A DNA stretch of 64,000 nt from Roseococcus pinisoli (lineage in GTDB: Bacteria > Pseudomonadota > Alphaproteobacteria > Acetobacterales > Acetobacteraceae), in NCBI RefSeq assembly GCF_018413645.1, contig NZ_JAHCDA010000001.1:1054001-1118000 (forward strand). The letters are read 5' to 3'. This document shows positions 60,007 to 64,000 of this stretch, piece after piece; position 1 is the stretch's first letter, and each line of letters opens with the position of its first letter. The notes beneath the pieces are model-generated. The model made no database searches. It saw nothing but the letters and a program-made list of their open reading frames with translations, and was not told where the DNA came from. A program made the position numbers and the translations under genes.

Positions 60007-60866
60007 ATTTACCCCCTTCAACACCGGGACTGACCCTCGTTGCCACCCCTATCGGCAATCTGGGTGACCTGTCCCCTCGCGCCGCCGCGGCGCTGGCCGA
60101 GGCCGGCGCCGTGCTCTGCGAGGACACCAGAGTAACGTCCAGATTGCTGGCGCGGCATAGTATTTCCGCGAAGATGCTCGCTTTGCACGACCACAACGAG
60201 GAAAGCGAGGCCCCCCGGCTGGTTTCCCGCATGCTGGCCGGCGAGCGCTTCGCCCTGGTGAGCGATGCCGGAACGCCGCTGGTGTCGGACCCGGGCTACC
60301 GGCTCGTCCGTGCCGCGATCGCGGCGGGCGTCGTCGTCAGCGCGGTTCCGGGCCCGAGCGCGGTGGTGATGGCGCTGACCCTGTCGGGCCTGCCGCCACA
60401 CCCCTTCCTGTTCCACGGCTTCCTGCCGACCAAGGCCGCCGCGCGCGCCGCCGAGGTGTCGCGGATCGCGGCTGTGGAGGCCGCCGGACTGTCGGCCTCG
60501 CTGGTCTTCTACGAGGCGCCGCACCGCACCGGCGAGGCGCTGGCGGCGCTGGCCGAGGGCCTGGGCGCCGACCGGCCCGCCTGCGTCGCCCGCGAGCTGA
60601 CCAAGCGATTCGAGGAAGTCCGCCGCGGCAGCCTCGGCGAGCTCGCGGCCCATTACGCCGTGCATGAGGCGCGGGGAGAGGTCGTGCTCTGCGTCGGCCC
60701 CGCGCCGGCGCCGGCCGCGGCCAGCGCCGAAACCCTCGACGAGGCGCTGCGCGCGGCGATGGCGACGCTTTCGGTGCGTGACGCTGCCGCGACGGTGGCC
60801 GAGGCCACCGGCCTGCCGCGCAAGCGCGTCTATGCCCGCGCCCTGGAGCTAGCGGCGGGGCGTTGA
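59988..60866 (+). CDS. rsmI: 16S rRNA (cytidine(1402)-2'-O)-methyltransferase
   Basis: Methylates C1402 of 16S rRNA using S-adenosylmethionine, 292 residues. Family marks are GLTLVATPIGNLGDLSPRA, LCEDTRVTSRLL, VSDAGTPLVSDPGYRLV and AVPGPSAVVMAL. The start ATG lies inside the beginning of the opposite-strand lpoA-like gene (19-base head-to-head overlap). Its end overlaps the converging methyltransferase by 18 bases. Confidence 0.94.
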   Translation: METDDAYLPPSTPGLTLVATPIGNLGDLSPRAAAALAEAGAVLCEDTRVTSRLLARHSISAKMLALHDHNEESEAPRLVSRMLAGERFALVSDAGTPLVSDPGYRLVRAAIAAGVVVSAVPGPSAVVMALTLSGLPPHPFLFHGFLPTKAAARAAEVSRIAAVEAAGLSASLVFYEAPHRTGEALAALAEGLGADRPACVARELTKRFEEVRRGSLGELAAHYAVHEARGEVVLCVGPAPAPAAASAETLDEALRAAMATLSVRDAAATVAEATGLPRKRVYARALELAAGR

Positions 60867-61586
60867 ACGGCGCGGTTCGTTCCGCGCGACGTTCATGGCG
60901 TAGGTCGATCGCAGCGGCACGGTGACCCGCCGCCCGGCGGGAACGGCGGAGGCGGGAATGGCCGAGAGCAGGTCCTTCTCGGCCTCGACGAGCATCACGC
61001 CCGCGAAACGGCGGGCGAGCCGATGCCCCGTGCGGTCCCAGAGGACGGCCCCGCCCAGTGGCCGCCGCGAGGGGAAGGGCGGCATGAAGAGCGCGGCCTC
61101 GCGCCGGGTGACGCGGAACAGGCGCTCCTCCAGCAGGCGGGCCAGCTGGCCCTGCGAATAGGGACGGCCCTGGCCGAAGGGCGTGTGGTCGAAATGCGCC
61201 CAGGCGCCCAGCCGATTCGGCACCACCACCATCAGCCGGCCGTCGTCGCGCAGCACGCGCCAGCACTCGCGCAGCAGGCCGAGCGGCGCGTCGCTGGTTT
61301 CCAGCGCATGCACCAGCAGGATGCCGTCCAGGCTGGTATCGGGCAGGGGCAGGCGGGCATCATCGGCCAGCGCCGTGCCGGGCGCCGCGCCATGCGGCGT
61401 CAGCATGATCCGCCGTCCGGTCCCCGGCCACAGGCCCATATAGGGCGCCGCCCAGCCGAGGCCGAGCAGGTCCCGCCGCCCGGCCTCCGACCAGAGGGGC
61501 GCCAGCCGCGCGCGCACCATCCGCGCCGCCATCCGCCCCAGCGGGGAGGCGTAGAATTCCGTCAGCCCGTGGACCTCTTCGCTCAT
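60849..61586 (-). CDS. Class I SAM-dependent methyltransferase
   Basis: 245 residues. A Rossmann-like methyltransferase with motif I region LLGLGWAAPYMGLW, acidic DARLPLPDTSLDGILLVHALE and LRECWRVLRDDGRLMVVVPNR. Similar genes lie beside gloB in many alphaproteobacteria. 44 bases upstream of the divergent gloB and overlapping the rsmI 3' end. Substrate unknown. Confidence 0.87.
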   Translation of the reverse strand: MSEEVHGLTEFYASPLGRMAARMVRARLAPLWSEAGRRDLLGLGWAAPYMGLWPGTGRRIMLTPHGAAPGTALADDARLPLPDTSLDGILLVHALETSDAPLGLLRECWRVLRDDGRLMVVVPNRLGAWAHFDHTPFGQGRPYSQGQLARLLEERLFRVTRREAALFMPPFPSRRPLGGAVLWDRTGHRLARRFAGVMLVEAEKDLLSAIPASAVPAGRRVTVPLRSTYAMNVARNEPRRSTPRR

Positions 61587-61630
61587 GCGCGGGATATAGG
61601 TGAGGACACAGCTCCCAGGGAGGCCTTGCC

Positions 61631-62359
61631 GTGACCTTGACCGTGAAGCCCATTGCCATCCTCGAGGACAACTACGCCTGGTTCCTCCGCGACGAGGCCA
61701 CCGGAATCACCGCCGTGATGGACGCCGCGGTCGTCGAGCCGATCGCGGAATTCATCGCGGCCGAGGGCGGCCGGCTGGACTGGCTGCTGATCACGCATCA
61801 TCACGGCGACCATATCGCCGGCATCGCCGAGCTCGCGTCGCGGACCGGCGCGAAGGTCGCCGGCAATGCGGCGGATGCGAAGCGCCTGCCGAAGCTCGAC
61901 GTCGCGGTGAATCCCGGCGACGTCTTCGCCCTCGGCAATTCCGAGGCGCAGATCATCGACACGCCGGGCCATACGCGCGGCCATATCTCCTGGCATTTCC
62001 CCACGGGCGAGGCACTGTTCTGCGGCGACACGCTCTTCGCCGCGGGCTGCGGCCGGCTTCTGGAAGGCACGCCGGAGGAGATGTTCGCCTCGCTGCGCAA
62101 GCTGACCGTGCTGCCGGAGGCGACGAAGATCTGCTGCGGGCATGAATATACGCTTTCCAACATCCGCTACGCCCTGAGCGTCGAGCCGGCTAATGCGGCG
62201 CTGAAGGCGTTCGAGGCGCAGGCGAAGGCGCTGCGCGCGGAAGGAAAGCCGACCCTGCCAACGACGCTCGGCACGGAGCACGCCATCAACCCCTTCCTGC
62301 ATGCGCGGGACGTGGCGCATTTCGCCGAGCTGCGCGCCGGCAAGGACAACTTCCGCTGA
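61631..62359 (+). CDS. gloB: Hydroxyacylglutathione hydrolase (glyoxalase II)
   Basis: Hydrolyses S-lactoylglutathione to lactate and glutathione, 242 residues from GTG. Metallo-beta-lactamase fold with LLITHHHGDHIAGIAEL (HxHxDH), IIDTPGHTRGHISWHF, FCGDTLFAAGCGRL and CCGHEYTLSNIRYAL. The C-terminal substrate domain includes PFLHARD. Followed by a hairpin and then a GST gene, a glutathione-related run. Confidence 0.94.
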   Translation: MTLTVKPIAILEDNYAWFLRDEATGITAVMDAAVVEPIAEFIAAEGGRLDWLLITHHHGDHIAGIAELASRTGAKVAGNAADAKRLPKLDVAVNPGDVFALGNSEAQIIDTPGHTRGHISWHFPTGEALFCGDTLFAAGCGRLLEGTPEEMFASLRKLTVLPEATKICCGHEYTLSNIRYALSVEPANAALKAFEAQAKALRAEGKPTLPTTLGTEHAINPFLHARDVAHFAELRAGKDNFR

Positions 62360-62364
62360 GACGG

Positions 62365-62384
62365 CGGGGGCCTCGCGGCCCCCG
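62365..62384 (+). terminator. GC-rich hairpin after gloB
   Basis: CGGGGGCC (62365-62372) pairs with GGCCCCCG (62377-62384) around TCGC, followed by TTCTCC. It is a likely weak intrinsic terminator 6 bases past the stop. Confidence 0.55.
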
Positions 62385-62416
62385 TTCTCCCCGGCACGCC
62401 TCACAGGAATCCGATC

Positions 62417-63007
62417 ATGAAGCTGCATTTTTCCGCCGCCAGCCCCTTCGTCCGCAAGGTCAGCGCCGTTGCCCTGCACCACGGCATCGAGCTGGACCGC
62501 GTCGTCACCAACCCCCATCTCAGCCCGCCGCATCTCCTCGTCGACAATCCGCTCTCCAAGGTGCCGGCGCTGGTGCTCGACAACGGCATGTCGCTGCCCG
62601 ACAGCCCGGTGATCTGCGAGTATCTCGACAGCATCGGTACGGCGGCGAAGCTCTATCCCGCGGCCGGCGCGCCGCGCTGGGAGGCGCTTCGCCTCGCCGC
62701 CCTGGCCGACGGCATGCTTACCGTCTCGGTGCTGCGCCGCGGCCTCTCGATCCAGCCGGTCGAGGAGGCGCGCACGGCGATGATCGAGCGGCAGAAGATC
62801 GCGGTGGCCCGCACGCTCGCCCAGCTGGAGCAGGAAACGCTGCCGGCCACGCTGAACATCGGCGTCATCGGCCTGGTCTGCGCGCTGGGCTACCTCGACT
62901 TCCGTTTCGGCGATGATGACTGGCGGGCCCGCCACCCCGCGCTGGCGGCCTTCTTCGCCGCGCAGTCGGAGAACCCGATCTTCGCCCAGACGGCCCCGCA
63001 GGGGTGA
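62417..63007 (+). CDS. Glutathione S-transferase family protein
   Basis: 196 residues. The N-terminal thioredoxin-like domain MKLHFSAASPFVRKVSAVALHHGIE contains SPFVRK, and NPLSKVPALVLDNGMSLPDSPVICEYLD has the cis-Pro and DSxxI residues. The C-terminal helical domain follows. Short member of the family. Its stop overlaps the cupin start as GTGA, and it follows gloB, so a glutathione detoxification cluster is likely. Confidence 0.9.
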   Translation: MKLHFSAASPFVRKVSAVALHHGIELDRVVTNPHLSPPHLLVDNPLSKVPALVLDNGMSLPDSPVICEYLDSIGTAAKLYPAAGAPRWEALRLAALADGMLTVSVLRRGLSIQPVEEARTAMIERQKIAVARTLAQLEQETLPATLNIGVIGLVCALGYLDFRFGDDDWRARHPALAAFFAAQSENPIFAQTAPQG

Positions 63008-63447
63008 ATCTGCGCGATCCCGCGCTGGATCCGGCCGCCGTGATCGCGGCGCTGGACCTGCGCCCTCACCCCGAGGGCGGCCATTACCGGGAGGTCTGGC
63101 GCGATGCGCCGGCCTCGGGTGGGCGCGGGGCGGGGACGGCAATCTACTACCTGCTGGGGCCGGGCGAGCGCAGCCATTGGCATCGCGTCGATGCCGCGGA
63201 GGCCTGGCACTGGTATGCGGGCGGGCCGCTGGCCCTGCGGATTTCGGCCTCCGGGCAGGAGGTCGAGGAACGGCGGCTCGGCCCCGAGCTGGCGGCCGGC
63301 GAGCAGCCCTTCGGCCTCGTGCCACCGGGCTGGTGGCAGGCGGCGGCGCCCCTGCAGGGATGGGTGCTCTGCGGCTGCACCGTCTCGCCCGCCTTCGAGT
63401 TCTCCCGGTTCGAGATGGCGTCGCCTGGCTGGGAGCCCGGCGCATGA
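63004..63447 (+). CDS. Cupin domain protein, DUF985 family
   Basis: 147 residues from GTG. The DUF985 beta-barrel has LRPHPEGGHYREVWRDAP, TAIYYLLGPGERSHWHRVDAAEAWHWYAGGPL and FGLVPPGWWQAA. Metal-binding His residues are present in SHWHRVDAAEAWHWY. Function is unknown for the family. Coupled to GST by 4-base overlap and to the next methyltransferase by 4-base overlap. Confidence 0.88.
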   Translation: MNLRDPALDPAAVIAALDLRPHPEGGHYREVWRDAPASGGRGAGTAIYYLLGPGERSHWHRVDAAEAWHWYAGGPLALRISASGQEVEERRLGPELAAGEQPFGLVPPGWWQAAAPLQGWVLCGCTVSPAFEFSRFEMASPGWEPGA

Positions 63448-64000
63448 GCACTTCGCTGGCCTGGGACGAGCGCTATGCCGGCGGCGGCTTCCAGTTCGGC
63501 GACGCCCCCAACGAATACCTCCTGGCCCAGGCCCGGCGCCTGCGGCCCGGCCTATCTGCCCTGGCCATCGGCGACGGCGAGGGCCGCAACGGCGTCTGGC
63601 TCGCGGGCCAGGGGCTGGAGGTCACCTCGCTCGATTGGTCGCCCGTCGGGCTGGAGAAGGCGCAGGCCCTGGCCAAAGCGCGGGGGCTGCGCCTGCAGAC
63701 CGTCGTCGCCGATGCCGCGAGCTGGGACTGGCCCGAGGCGCGCTTCGACCTGATCGCCTGGATCTACCTGCACCTGCCGCCGGCCGATCGCGCGCGGGCC
63801 ACCGCGGGCGCCCACCAGGCCCTGAAGCCCGGCGGGCTGCTGGTGCTGGAATGCTTCAGCCCCGCCCAGCAGGGCCGGCGCAGCGGCGGGCCGAAGCTGC
63901 CCGAGCTCCTCTGGGATCGCGGTATCGTCGAGCGGGGATTCGAGGGCTGGGAGATCCTGGAGCTGACCGAGGGCGCCGTCCGGCTGGACGAGGGGCCGCG
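63444..64000 (+). CDS. Class I SAM-dependent methyltransferase (TehB-like), partial
   Basis: 185 residues are visible; the gene runs off the right edge of the window. The N-terminal LAWDERYAGGGFQFGDAPNEYLLAQ and LAIGDGEGRNGVWLAGQGLEVTSLDWS form motif I of tellurite-resistance-type or thiopurine-like methyltransferases, and VLECFSPAQQG follows LKPGGLLV. Coupled to the cupin gene by a 4-base overlap (ATGA). Substrate unknown. Confidence 0.88.
   Translation, partial: MSTSLAWDERYAGGGFQFGDAPNEYLLAQARRLRPGLSALAIGDGEGRNGVWLAGQGLEVTSLDWSPVGLEKAQALAKARGLRLQTVVADAASWDWPEARFDLIAWIYLHLPPADRARATAGAHQALKPGGLLVLECFSPAQQGRRSGGPKLPELLWDRGIVERGFEGWEILELTEGAVRLDEGP

Overview
The window looks like chromosomal DNA of a high-GC alphaproteobacterium, most likely Acetobacteraceae (Roseomonas-like). 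This is inferred from base composition and gene content: a MucR/Ros regulator, an Aap-type amino-acid ABC system, an OlsB ornithine-lipid acyltransferase, an alphaproteobacterial-type Fur without its CxxC zinc site, and several orphan Bug/TTT substrate-binding proteins. I recognise no rRNA, tRNA, CRISPR array, prophage or insertion sequence. About 68 genes are supported, tightly packed and often overlapping by 4 nt (ATGA or GTGA). The right edge cuts a methyltransferase gene.

Layout. 0.3-6.8 kb: a peptide/opine-type ABC importer (binding protein, two permeases, a double ATPase fusion) followed by a flavin-dependent LLM monooxygenase, probably a scavenging locus. 6.9-12.1 kb: MgtC-like protein, a small conserved-looking protein, a lone HerA-type ATPase, and a divergent amidohydrolase/Bug binding-protein pair. 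12.2-14.3 kb: a three-gene phospholipid module (atypical CDP-alcohol phosphatidyltransferase, PlsC, CdsA). 14.3-19.4 kb: a small lipoprotein, a DUF1810 protein with an apparent CTG start, a TauD-type dioxygenase, a Bug protein, an MFS transporter, an orphan papain/C39-like cysteine peptidase and a DUF1289 protein. 19.4-23.8 kb: AraC regulator divergent from a uronate-dehydrogenase-like gene, a second small lipoprotein, panB and an ornithine-cyclodeaminase-family gene. 23.9-28.5 kb: complete aapJQMP. 28.6-36.5 kb: kup and plsC, facing the operon mucR-fur-olsB; then a TusA-like gene, tsaB-rimI, ftsE-ftsX and a zinc-ribbon protein. 36.7-39.7 kb: acpP-fabF-mltG and a MAPEG protein. 39.8-46.5 kb: a second LLM oxidoreductase, osmoregulated periplasmic glucan genes (opgG-opgH), a glycine-zipper stress-like protein, a 55-residue ORF and an HWE/HisKA_2-type histidine kinase. 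46.7-51.2 kb: orphan amino-acid binding protein, class III aminotransferase, Bug protein and amidohydrolase. 51.3-55.4 kb: GST, DUF808, acs and an Ala/Pro-rich exported protein. 55.6-57.4 kb: a GlxA-type regulator next to an isonitrile-hydratase-like enzyme. 57.4-64 kb: PhoR-like kinase, LpoA-like lipoprotein overlapping rsmI, methyltransferase, gloB, GST, cupin and a partial methyltransferase.

How the genes fit together. Two themes recur. Envelope and lipid building includes the CDP-alcohol/PlsC/CdsA module, OlsB, acpP-fabF, MltG, FtsEX, the glucan genes and the LpoA-like protein. Nutrient scavenging links binding proteins to nearby catabolic enzymes. Three Bug proteins have no TctA/TctB membrane partner here, and one amino-acid binding protein has no adjacent permease. 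The points most worth a second look are the CDP-alcohol transferase with two metal-ligand Asp positions changed to Asn, the papain-like peptidase, the regulator/isonitrile-hydratase pair with TGGCA/TGCCA palindromes, and the mucR-fur-olsB linkage.
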